Shown here: positions 1-10,500 of the stretch, in pieces
How positions within the stretch are numbered: the stretch's first letter is position 1
How the letters are laid out: every line of letters begins with the position of its first letter
Assembly (NCBI GenBank): GCA_004352715.1
Contig: SCFE01000106.1
Location: 1,491,502 to 1,555,501, forward strand
Direction of reading: 5' to 3'
Length of the DNA stretch: 64,000 bases
Source of the DNA: Hofstenia miamia
Lineage: Eukaryota > Xenacoelomorpha > Acoela
Translations under genes and position numbers: made by a program
The notes under the pieces: generated by a model
The model's database searches: none
What the model was told of the DNA's origin: nothing
The model's input: only the letters and a program-made list of their open reading frames with translations

Positions 1-419
1 CAAGTCTTCTTTGAAATGAACAAATTCATTCCTCAATGCTGACGCGGTGATAGAACGTAAGTACTGAGTCACAAGGTTCTGAATTTCTGTGCCATCTTGT
101 GAAGATTTGCCTCGACGAAAAGTTTCGAAGTTGCGAAAAAGATACCTGTCCTGCAAGTTCACGTCCGGGGAATAGGCAGGCTGTTTCACGGTTGCAACAC
201 CAACCTGTTGCAGCCATTGCTTGACAGTAAGAGCAATGTGAGGGCGCGCGTTATCATGAATGAGTGAAGAATACACTTGAGAAATTGAAGATATCTCTGT
301 GCATTCACACTGCCACCATCATGCATAATTTCAAAATAAAAATCACCTGAAAAGTTCGCAGCCATCAGCCACATAAACTTTCGATCAGAAATTGTGCGCC
401 TACCTGCTTGCGGTCGATC
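1..419 (-). pseudogene. mariner transposase fragment, copy A (truncated at window edge and gap)
   Basis: On the minus strand this translates to the C-terminal half of the mariner transposase that is intact at 3274-4425, with the PAYSPDVNLQDRYL block that carries the third catalytic Asp. Compared with the intact copy, about 40 bases are missing near base 260, which removes the HDNARPH region and shifts the frame. The upstream half is lost in the 1000-base gap and the 3' terminal repeat lies before the window. It is a dead copy. Confidence 0.85.
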
Positions 420-1419
420 NNNNNNNNNNNNNNNNNNNNNNNNNNNNNNNNNNNNNNNNNNNNNNNNNNNNNNNNNNNNNNNNNNNNNNNNNNNNNNNNN
501 NNNNNNNNNNNNNNNNNNNNNNNNNNNNNNNNNNNNNNNNNNNNNNNNNNNNNNNNNNNNNNNNNNNNNNNNNNNNNNNNNNNNNNNNNNNNNNNNNNNN
601 NNNNNNNNNNNNNNNNNNNNNNNNNNNNNNNNNNNNNNNNNNNNNNNNNNNNNNNNNNNNNNNNNNNNNNNNNNNNNNNNNNNNNNNNNNNNNNNNNNNN
701 NNNNNNNNNNNNNNNNNNNNNNNNNNNNNNNNNNNNNNNNNNNNNNNNNNNNNNNNNNNNNNNNNNNNNNNNNNNNNNNNNNNNNNNNNNNNNNNNNNNN
801 NNNNNNNNNNNNNNNNNNNNNNNNNNNNNNNNNNNNNNNNNNNNNNNNNNNNNNNNNNNNNNNNNNNNNNNNNNNNNNNNNNNNNNNNNNNNNNNNNNNN
901 NNNNNNNNNNNNNNNNNNNNNNNNNNNNNNNNNNNNNNNNNNNNNNNNNNNNNNNNNNNNNNNNNNNNNNNNNNNNNNNNNNNNNNNNNNNNNNNNNNNN
1001 NNNNNNNNNNNNNNNNNNNNNNNNNNNNNNNNNNNNNNNNNNNNNNNNNNNNNNNNNNNNNNNNNNNNNNNNNNNNNNNNNNNNNNNNNNNNNNNNNNNN
1101 NNNNNNNNNNNNNNNNNNNNNNNNNNNNNNNNNNNNNNNNNNNNNNNNNNNNNNNNNNNNNNNNNNNNNNNNNNNNNNNNNNNNNNNNNNNNNNNNNNNN
1201 NNNNNNNNNNNNNNNNNNNNNNNNNNNNNNNNNNNNNNNNNNNNNNNNNNNNNNNNNNNNNNNNNNNNNNNNNNNNNNNNNNNNNNNNNNNNNNNNNNNN
1301 NNNNNNNNNNNNNNNNNNNNNNNNNNNNNNNNNNNNNNNNNNNNNNNNNNNNNNNNNNNNNNNNNNNNNNNNNNNNNNNNNNNNNNNNNNNNNNNNNNNN
1401 NNNNNNNNNNNNNNNNNNN
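420..1419. other. assembly gap of 1000 N
   Basis: Unresolved bases. The round length suggests a scaffolding gap of unknown true size. It begins inside mariner copy A. Confidence 0.99.
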
Positions 1420-2095
1420 TATAAAATCCGTGAAAATTTAAAAAATTCGTAAAAAATCACTTTTTGTTTGAAAAAATTGTCAAAACTGTATCGCCAATTT
1501 GCACTATTCTATCACTGTTAAAATTAAAACAATTCATTTCTTTCTCAAAAGTTATTTCGATTAGGTAGCCCTTACCATTAATACAAAAAGTTTTGGAATT
1601 TTTAACCTATACTTATACAGTCATTATTGAGGTTGGCTACAAAAATGCTTGCCCCCACAACCGGAAATTTCACCCCAATTCCACTGCAAGCCCGCCAATA
1701 TATGCAAATAATAAGAGACCGCTTCATTTTCAACCTACATCTCAGGGGTTGTTCAGTAAAATACATTTTATTGGAAATACAAATACATATAAAGAAGTGC
1801 TTCTTCTAAAATATTTGGGTTTCATCAATCAGTTTAAATTTTAACAAAAAATTAATTACAATTTAAATTACATTCAATGTGCATTATCATGTTGTCAGTA
1901 CATTTGCCTACGAGACTTCACATTTAGTTGGTGGGGAATTTTTAGTAATTCATTATCAAACAATTACCAATTATGATTTTAAGCTTTACAGAAAAAATCA
2001 AAGGAAAAATGTGCTATAGCTAATTGGAAATATTGAATTATTTAATAATAAATTTACAAAGCGACTTTACGAAAAATTACTTGGTAAAAAATATA
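1420..2095. other. AT-rich spacer, nothing recognised
   Basis: I see no coding similarity or repeat here. Short reading frames near 1593-1844 have no recognisable motif and look accidental. Confidence 0.6.
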
Positions 2096-2580
2096 GAGCA
2101 TACCAAAAAAACGGCGCTTTTTTTATTCGATGTCTTTATTAGTACAAATCTCTGTATTCAGTAGAAATTTTCAGAAAATGATTAATAGAATACAAGTACA
2201 ATGCATGCAATTATGGATTGGAGCATATTTCACTACAGATAGTTGCCTTCGGCCTCGATGATTGAGGACAAGTCTTCTTTGAAATGAACAAATTCATTCC
2301 TCAATGCTGACGCGGTGATAGAACGTAAGTACTGAGTCACAAGGTTCTGAATTTCTGTGCCATCTTGTGAAGATTTGCCTCGACGAAAAGTTTCGAAGTT
2401 GCGAAAAAGATACCTGTCCTGCAAGTTCACGTCCGGGGAATAGGCAGGCTGTTTCACGGTTGCAACACCAACCTGTTGCAGCCATTGCTTGACAGTAAGA
2501 GCAATGTGAGGGCGCGCGTTATCATGCATGAGTGACAAATCTTCAANAAAATTTGACAAATCGAGAAAATATCTTTCCAT
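2096..2580 (-). pseudogene. mariner copy B, C-terminal half with its terminal repeat
   Basis: A TIR starting at 2096 after a TA dinucleotide matches that of the intact copy with two or more changes (GAGCATACC against GGGCATCCC). From about 2547 down to 2233 the minus strand encodes the mariner C-terminus, including LMHDNARPHIALT and YSPDVNLQDRYL. A single N at 2547 marks the point where mariner similarity stops; sequence beyond it is unrelated. Either the element is truncated or two contigs were joined there. Confidence 0.85.
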
Positions 2581-3137
2581 GGCTTGCTACCACATTGTAA
2601 TTGTAACGAGGTGCAGAAAAGGGTTAATGACTTATCTATCGCAGTCTTACTAGTTAAGAACTATAATTGCACAGCACCAAATCAATATTTCAATAATAAA
2701 AGTGAGAATGACAATTCAACGAATTTGTTGGAACAACGCCACTAGTTCGCGGATTTTCAAATGAGAACATGGTAAGACTAAAATATTAAAGATTTGAAGT
2801 CATGACTTGCTTAACGAAAGGACATAGAATTAATGTGCTATTGTTGTTTCAGAAAAATAAATATAACTTTTCCAAGCGACAGAATTTTGACGACTTTTTA
2901 AAATAGTAACATTATTTCATAAAATTTCAGACTAGCTGTGCATTATGGTAATTTAAATTATTCCATGGAAATAGCAAATTAGGGCCAATTTCAAAAGGAT
3001 AAAACTTGTCCATGCCATTGCATCTGCAACAAGTAGTTCCATTATAATATTTTTATTCATGATATTTGTGACCAGATTGGTATGATTGAATTACGGAATC
3101 AACAGATATACATTTACAATGTAGAACCAAAAATATA
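2581..3137. other. spacer between mariner copies, nothing recognised
   Basis: AT-rich sequence with no coding signal that I can recognise. Confidence 0.5.
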
Positions 3138-4478
3138 GGGCATCCCAAAAAAACGGCGCTTTTTTATTCGATCTCTTTATTAGTACAAATCTCTGTATTC
3201 AGTAGAAATTTTCAGAAAATGATTAATAGAATACAAGTACAATGCATGCAATTATGGGTTGAAGCATATTTCACTACAGATAGTTGCCTTCGGCCTCGAT
3301 GATTGAGGACAAGTCTTCTTTGAAATGAACAAATTCATTCCTCAATGCTGACGCGGTGATAGAACGTAAGTACTGAGTCACAAGGTTCTGAATTTCTGTG
3401 CCATCTTGTGAAGATTTGCCTCGACGAAAAGTTTCGAAGTTGCGAATAAGATACCTGTCCTGCAAGTTCACGTCCGGGGAATAGGCAGGCTGTTTCACGG
3501 TTGCAACACCAACCTGTTGCAGCCATTGCTTGAAAGTAAGAGCAATGTGAGGGCGCGCATTATCATGCATGAGTGAGAAATCTTCAACATTGCAGTTGAG
3601 GTCATCAGAAAATGACTGAAGAGCACACTGGAGAAGCTGAAGATATCTCTGTGCATTCACACTGCCACCATCATGCATAATTTCAAAATAAAAATCATCT
3701 GAAAAGTTCGCAGCCATCAGCCGCATAAACTTTTGATCAGAAATTGTGCGCCTACCTGATTGCGGTCGATCACCACCTACATCAATCCATGATCGCATGT
3801 TATGCGTCGATTGAAGATGTCGGCAAAAGATCCACTTTTCATCTGTTATGACAGTCAGTCTCTGAGACGAGTCTTGGTCGAAGTGAATCAACAGCTCATT
3901 ACACTCACTGACTCTGTTCTGCTTTTGTTGCTCCGTCAAAACATGAGGAATCCAGTGCGCATACACGGATTTTTTGTTCAGTTTTTCAGTCAGGATACGG
4001 TGAACACTGCTTTGAGGTATACTTGTTAGGTCTTCCAAATGATTGCAGCTGACATGAGGGTCGGCTTCGACGATTTCAGCGATAATGTTGGCGTTTTCAA
4101 CGGTGCACGAAGATGCCGGTCTTCCAATTCCTTCAGCACGAGTCGTTGTTCTTCTCTCTCCAGTCCTGTATTCTTTCACAATATTCTGTACACGACGCAA
4201 ACTGATTATGTCTCCGTGAGCCTTGATGATTATTTGATGAATATCACTCGCCTTCATGTCATTTCTCTGAAGTGTCATTATCAGGAAATACAGCTCTTTC
4301 TGCGATGGCTTTTCCATTGCGACTGATGCGAGTGTACGCCTATTGTGGATAGAAGTGAAGTTTAATTGATTTGCGCGTGTGCTCCACTGCAAAATGCCAA
4401 TTGATTTCGAAAAGATAGACGCCATTAACGATAGTAAGCATTGAAAAACAGAAAAGCGCCGTTTTTTTTGGGATGCCC
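3138..4478 (-). mobile_element. full-length mariner transposon, copy C
   Basis: The element is about 1.34 kb and bounded by inverted repeats starting GGGCATCCCAAAAAAACG. The two ends match over roughly 27 bases apart from one A in the homopolymer run. Both ends are flanked by TA, the mariner target duplication. It contains one uninterrupted transposase ORF. Copies A and B belong to the same family. Confidence 0.93.
3274..4425 (-). CDS. mariner transposase, uninterrupted, DD34D
   Basis: The protein is 383 residues if translation starts at 4425. Met37 (4315-4317), just before the helix-turn-helix region, is the more likely functional start and gives about 347 residues, the usual mariner length. 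Met37 to about residue 130 should be the DNA-binding region. A form of the mariner WVPHEL motif is at about 157-163 (HWIPHVL). The catalytic residues are Asp195 in VITDEKWIF, Asp288 in MHDNARPH and Asp323 in LQDRYL. There are 34 residues between the last two, which is the DD34D signature of mariner as opposed to Tc1 (DD34E). No stop or frameshift is present, unlike the two neighbouring copies, so this copy may be recent or active. Mariner transposases cut and rejoin DNA at the element ends. Confidence 0.92.
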   Translation of the reverse strand: MASIFSKSIGILQWSTRANQLNFTSIHNRRTLASVAMEKPSQKELYFLIMTLQRNDMKASDIHQIIIKAHGDIISLRRVQNIVKEYRTGERRTTTRAEGIGRPASSCTVENANIIAEIVEADPHVSCNHLEDLTSIPQSSVHRILTEKLNKKSVYAHWIPHVLTEQQKQNRVSECNELLIHFDQDSSQRLTVITDEKWIFCRHLQSTHNMRSWIDVGGDRPQSGRRTISDQKFMRLMAANFSDDFYFEIMHDGGSVNAQRYLQLLQCALQSFSDDLNCNVEDFSLMHDNARPHIALTFKQWLQQVGVATVKQPAYSPDVNLQDRYLIRNFETFRRGKSSQDGTEIQNLVTQYLRSITASALRNEFVHFKEDLSSIIEAEGNYL

Positions 4479-4699
4479 TATATTTAATGTGTTATACAAT
4501 CTATCACAACAGAAAGAATATACATAATAACATAAGCTATTCATGGAAGAAGGTCTCATGAAACCATATATCACACGCTGGGAAACAACCATTCTTGCCC
4601 CTCCTAATATTGAAGAAGGCAATAATCACAACTGTTGTTATCCACAGAAGCCTCCTCGTGACCACAAGCCATTGGATCACTAGGTCGTCGATAATATTT
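4479..4699. other. short spacer
   Basis: No coding signal recognised between the mariner end and the orphan transposase-like pseudogene. Confidence 0.4.
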
Positions 4700-6480
4700 C
4701 TAGTGAAAGGCAGTACTATCAGAAGAGAGCTCAAAATATTTTAAGCAACAAATTCCTTTCTTATTAATGGTACTAATAACTTTGTGAATTTTCAAAATGC
4801 CTTTAATAGATGGCGCTAATGGAATTTCCTCTTTTAACTCGTCTTTTTTTGAAAGAAATATTTTTTTGACGGATGGTACAAGGACTTTTGCATGATTAGC
4901 AAACTCACTAGGGGAATTTATAACCACTTTTTTAGAAACATTATTAAATATTATTGTGCCACCAATTCCATCCATTGGGCCTTTATCATGGTGGAACTCG
5001 GAAAAGTGCAAATCAACCGTTCTGTCAAAGTAAGCGAGGAGAGCAAACACATATTTTGAGCGGAATTATGCCGAGCAACCATTGCTCCAAACAGCAACTT
5101 TGTTCACATCAAGACCAACGAGGTCCTTCATTGTGTTATATACGGTAGATATGCAAGAAAAAGTAGACATTCTTGAATGATCTTTAGATTCACTGATGAC
5201 TGTAAACGGTACCTTTTCAAAACATTGAGTCTGGTGATTAATATAGTATTCACATGCAGTAAATATACTGAATGAGTCTTGACCAAAATAGACGCATTTT
5301 GTTGTGAGTTTTTATAACTTTCACTATAATCCACATGAAGGGTTATCTCACCAATGTTTAGATAACTTTTCTTGTTGTAATTCATTATAAAGTTGGCTAC
5401 GCACATATGCTAATATTATAAACTGACCCGTTGCCGTTTCCCATATACGTGAGTCGTCAACATGAGAACAGAATCATTCCATTTCTCCAATGCATCCTCA
5501 AGTGATATAGCTTCCTGCATCTTTTTGTATGCGATCAATCCTTTTCCAAGAATAGAAAGAGATCACAATATCATTTTCAACTTCATTTGAAGAATCTATC
5601 AGACTAGGCTTACATGAATTACAGTCTCCTGTCATGCAGTACTTACTGAATGAATCGCAAGAGTATTGTTCTACATTATCATGTGGATTTGTGGGCAGAT
5701 TCATTGCAAATAAACACGAAATGATCGGAGTTGCCAATAAATTGGCATTTTCACATATTTAACACAGACATGGGGGTGATGAATATCCTTGTTGAAGATA
5801 TATTATTTATGTTTCTATAAATACTGATAAGGTTGACGGAAACAAAGACACTTGCCGAATTTTTCAGTGAACTTTGGTACGTTTTCAGGATCATAAATGC
5901 TTTCAGCATTGACAATATTCAATAATTCTCTCAAATTCCACATGTAGAGGCGCTGTTTCAACCATTTCTTACCATTGAAAGATCCAATGTACTTTTGATC
6001 TTTTATGCCAGGTAAAGTGTAACTGATATCGGACCTTTCGAGATATTCTGATAGCCATCTTTCCTCTTCTTCACTCAATAGATTTGCTTTCCTTTTCGTA
6101 CTTCATGCTTGATTCTAAGTTTGAATTTTCTTCACAGACTTTCTTCAACTTTTTTTTGGACTAGATGTCAGAGCGACTTCAGCTTTTTTTATGCTTCTGT
6201 ACAGTGATTGCTTTGTTTTGAAGGAAGTAGATTGGCATTGCTCTTCGTTTTGTCTTGTCCGTTGTTCAGACTTTTTCTTGATGCGAAGACGTTAAATTTG
6301 TAGTTTTTGCTCAGTTTATGCTTGTTGTAAGCTGTTTTATTAAGTTTCATTTCTAAGCGCTTTAGATGTCTTCTCTCAGCATCTCTTTTTCTATATTCTT
6401 CTAGATTTTTGCATTTGTTGCTTCTACTGTAATCGTCTTTGTTTTTGCCATAGTCCTCTGTACTGTTTAATAATCTTGAT
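4700..6480 (-). pseudogene. decayed orphan transposase-like gene with DGIGG motif
   Basis: Minus-strand reading frames join into one gene with several stops and shifts. In protein order they are: a Lys/Arg-rich segment around 6260-6480 (EEYRKRDAERRHLKR); a segment at 5815-6078; a Cys-containing segment at 5498-5737 ending in SFYSWKRIDRIQKD; HVDYSESYKN at about 5320; an FSIFTACEYY block at about 5240-5270; VAVWSNGCSAQFRSKYVF at about 5045-5105; and FHHDKGPMDGIGGTI near 4960. I remember this motif order from uncharacterised repeat-borne proteins in many invertebrates. The spaced acidic residues suggest an RNase H-like nuclease, but I cannot assign a named superfamily. This copy is dead. Confidence 0.6.
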
Positions 6481-7537
6481 GAACTGATATTCCTTTTGTA
6501 AGATAACCAGTTAACAGTTACACACGAAGCTTACAACAAACAACCCTCTAGCAGCATGAGTAATCTTGGATGATAAATTACTTACCCTCATAGGCGGTCA
6601 CGAAATAATTGTTTCTTCAAGTTCACACCTGGTTAACCCCAAGTGACTGAGAAAGTGTGATTATTGGAGTAACAGCATGGCTAACAGTCAAATTTGCATG
6701 ATTCATCACACAGAGCAGAAACTTCTGTCTTAAGTGCCATTTCACGTGTCCAATACATATCACCCTAGTATATATCCTTATGTTAAGGTTAATATGGCAG
6801 TGCTCTAGTGAGAAATACAGAGAAAATAATACTTTGTGTACGTCCGACGGATTTTGGTGAAAAACTTTAATAGAAGAATTCTCAAGAAAGAGATGCTTGC
6901 CAAAAGTTTTATTGGCATAAATTTATTGGATATATGCATGATTGATACTTTGGAAACTTTTATGACACCAAGCTAAGTAATTTTTTAGAAGCATTAATAA
7001 ATAATGACGAAAATCTGTCGGACGTACGGGTGTTTAGGAAGCCATTATTTTCTTATGACCATAACTTCATTAATCTTTTTGCACAGAAAGTTTGTGCGTA
7101 AGCTATCCTACCATATTATCATTACAATTTCATTGTCAATATTATTTGAAAATAACTAGCATGAATATTACAATGCGCGTCCAACAGATGACTTTCTCAA
7201 ATTTTTTAGTTTTCAGTTAAATTTTGAAACTAGCATTATATAAGAGGTAAAATACGTTATTGCTTCAGGAAATTTGGGGTATTTGCATATCAAATTTAGG
7301 TGTATTGTTTTTAGAAAACTAAAAAATTTTTTGATATAAATGATTACCAATTTTGTAACAGACCTTTGATATAAAATATTACTAGTACCCTTTCCTAATA
7401 ATTGAACTTTTATGTTAATTTTAGTTTATACAGTTTGATGTCTTTTAACCAAATTTTAAGTTATAGGTTCACATCATCTTTCCAAAATACAGCTATCTCA
7501 TTGAATTTATATCCCATATATTTAGTTCGTTTTTTAG
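6481..7537. other. COG6 upstream intron or intergenic sequence
   Basis: No coding exon recognised. It contains the inverted repeat at 6822-7054 and ends at the splice acceptor of the first visible COG6 exon. Earlier COG6 exons were not found in the window. Confidence 0.5.
6822..7054. repeat. foldback inverted repeat
   Basis: TACGTCCGACGGATTTTGGT near 6840 recurs in inverted orientation near 7030 with two or three changes. Similarity continues outward through AGAAAATAAT on both sides. Arms are about 35 bases with a loop of about 150. This is consistent with a short non-autonomous foldback element; no protein is encoded. Confidence 0.55.
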
Positions 7538-10500
7538 ATATGTTGGGGACATGCTAGCATGGATTCACCAAAATTTAGCATCTGAAAAGGAATATCATGA
7601 TATCTTATTAAAAGACGTTGAAATAGAGGATGAGATCTTACGTAATTCACTCGCAAGCACTGCTCAAGGGCTATGTCGTCCTTTAAAGGTAAAAGCATGC
7701 ATTTAAGTTTTACGCTAGTTAAATATAATGCACTTTTACACAATTATATTTCCATTTTTATATTTTTTCTATTCCTGAAAATGTTAACCTACGTACATAC
7801 ACTTATTAACTATTATACCAAAGGTTCTAGCACTAAGGTCGAATTAGTGTTTAATGTTGATTTTTCAGGTACGATTTGATCAAGTCGTAGCGAATGAACC
7901 AGATGCTATCGCCTTATTTAAAGTAAGAAGTTTACTCAAATATTATCACACAACAATGTCACAAAGAATTGGTGACGCAAACCAATTTTCCGCCTGTTTG
8001 GAGGTTAGTTTTGTCTAACTAACCCGTGGATTATTTGACATTACTATCATACGTGCGGCATTTTCATTACACCTTGCATGTTTTTAAGCATATTTTTTCA
8101 ACAACAAAAAAGTCCTAGTGTCGTATATTTAAAAAAGTATTAGTAGCAAGATAATATTTTTGTCTAATTGAGATTTTTTTCAAGTATAATATACTGTATA
8201 TATTATGTATTTTATTATCAATAGCAATGATAAATTCAAGCTATAATTCTTTTATGTAAAAAAAGACCAATGAATTTAACTCAGGAATAGCGTCATTAAC
8301 CCGCCGTTTATGTTTGGGGTGACTGAGTCACCCCACATGATATTACTTTAATGATATATTTTGAAATTAATAGTTTTGCTTCAAGATATTTTGTGACTTT
8401 GTCTAAAATGCTTGTGTAAATACGATGCAAAAGTTGCAAAAGATAATTTGCTTTTAATCAAAAAGTGCAGCATCATTGTCCTTTCTTTATCTTTGGGGTG
8501 ACTTTGTCACCCCATACAAAAATTTTGCGATTTCTTAGATTTCAATGAAAGAAACTTTAAATATTTATAGCTGACAGTATGTAATAAGCAACTATCACTA
8601 ATTTTTAAATTCATTTTTAAAAAATAATCTAGTTTAATAGCTAATATTTAAATTTGCTGATTTCCAATTATAAATCTTATTATTTATAATTTAGTAATAT
8701 AGTTAAATTTGTGTATCATTATCTTTCCAGCAGCATGTCCAACAGGCCTAGGCGATTTTCAGCAGATGTAGCACTTCAGCGTATATGGATAGTGGAAAAT
8801 GAAGAGGATTTGCCGTTAGCAGATCTATTAGATGAAGAACCTACAGTGGAGTCCCAAGATGAAATTGAAAGAATTACTGCTGATCTCGGTTTAGTTGAGA
8901 CTGAGTCTGATGACAATGAAATTGATGGAGTTTTCACTATTGCAGATCGTGAAGGAAATAATAGTGATTATGGTCAAGTCGTCAAACTCTCTTTCGTGGC
9001 ATCTTCAGGCTGCGAGTCGCATGAATGTTCAGAAACTGGTCATGGTCGCATTCCAAGAAGAAATATTTATCGCAAAAAATCAGGAGTTGCTCCTGGAATA
9101 CACCCAAACAGTGAGAAAGAAGGCTTCTTTCTATATTTTAATGAAATGATTGATGTTGCTGTGCGCTATTCCTATTTACAAGCCAAGCGCGGCATTGTTG
9201 AATATTCTCAAGAATTAACTATTCGCAAAAGGTGGACTTCAACATATAGAGCAGAAATTCAAGCCTTTCTTTGTTTGTTGATATTATTAGGCTCAACAAA
9301 CGCTTCAGACCTCGATACTGTGTGTCTCTGGTCTAACAGAGATGGATTGCCGGTTTATCGGGCAACAATGTCAAGAAATCAGTTTCTCCTTTTAAAGAGG
9401 TTTCTTAGATTCGATAATAAAGTACAGCGCAATAAATCTAATCCTTTAGCCAAGTTCGCGATATTTGGACCATTTTTTTGCGAAAAAACTAAACAACATT
9501 ACATACCTTAATCATATCTAACTGTTGATGAACAACTCCTGAAATGTAAGGGAAGAGTTAAGTTCTGTATTTATATGTCTAACAAGCCAGGAAAATGCTG
9601 CATGAAACTGATTTGGTTGTGTGAATCCGATACCGGTTATGCGCTAAGTGGAATTCCATATATTGGGGAGTCTACGTTATCACTGATTGAAAAGGAAGGT
9701 GTGTCTGTGCCAGAGGCAGTTGTTAGGAAGGTAGCTCGAGACTATTTGAATATGGGCTACAATATTACAATGGATAACTGGTTCACAAGTTCAAGCTTAG
9801 CAGATAAACTTCTTGCAAATGACACATCAGTTGTTGGCACAATTAAATACAATCGAAGAGAGATCCCGAGTATTGCTAAAGACTTGACGAGTAGAAGTAA
9901 AAAGTAAGCTAAATTTTAAAAAAATTGTAAAAATCTGGTGAAGCAACTATTGGGACAAAAAGAAGCCAGTTTTGATACTTTTGACCATGTACACTGATAT
10001 ATACCAATCTGAGAAAAACTTACAAGTTATTGTCAATAATTATAATATCACAAAATCAGGAGTAGACTTGATGGACAGACAAGTGAACTACTATTCATGT
10101 GGTCGAATTGGCTTTCGTTGTACATTTCGCTTTTTTACCAATCTAATTGATGTTTCCTTGCTTAATGCTTCCATAATCATGAGGAGCCTATGCAAAAATC
10201 GTGTAAGCTCTTCCTTTCGCTTTAACTTTCTTATGAGTTGCGGATATTAACTTGTTGATGGGACAATCCAAAATTAAGTCTAAGATATTTCCCAAAGCAA
10301 ACTGATTGGTTGTGATCCTCCACAAAGGAGTTCTGGGTGTAACATTCCTTCAGAAAATCAAACAAAACGAGGGCGCTGTTTACTTTGTAAAAGAGTCTCT
10401 CAGTTCAAGACATCCCAAAGATGTACATTATGTCATAATTTCGTTTGCTCTAATCATGCGATCAAAATTGTTAAATGTGATGAGTGCATGAAAAAATGTA

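Noticed and set aside
186-1460. Long open frames spanning runs of N
   Set aside because: The length comes from unresolved bases; only the flanking few codons are real sequence. The same applies to frames over the other gaps.
1593-1844. 83-codon frame
   Set aside because: No motif, biased AT composition; probably chance.
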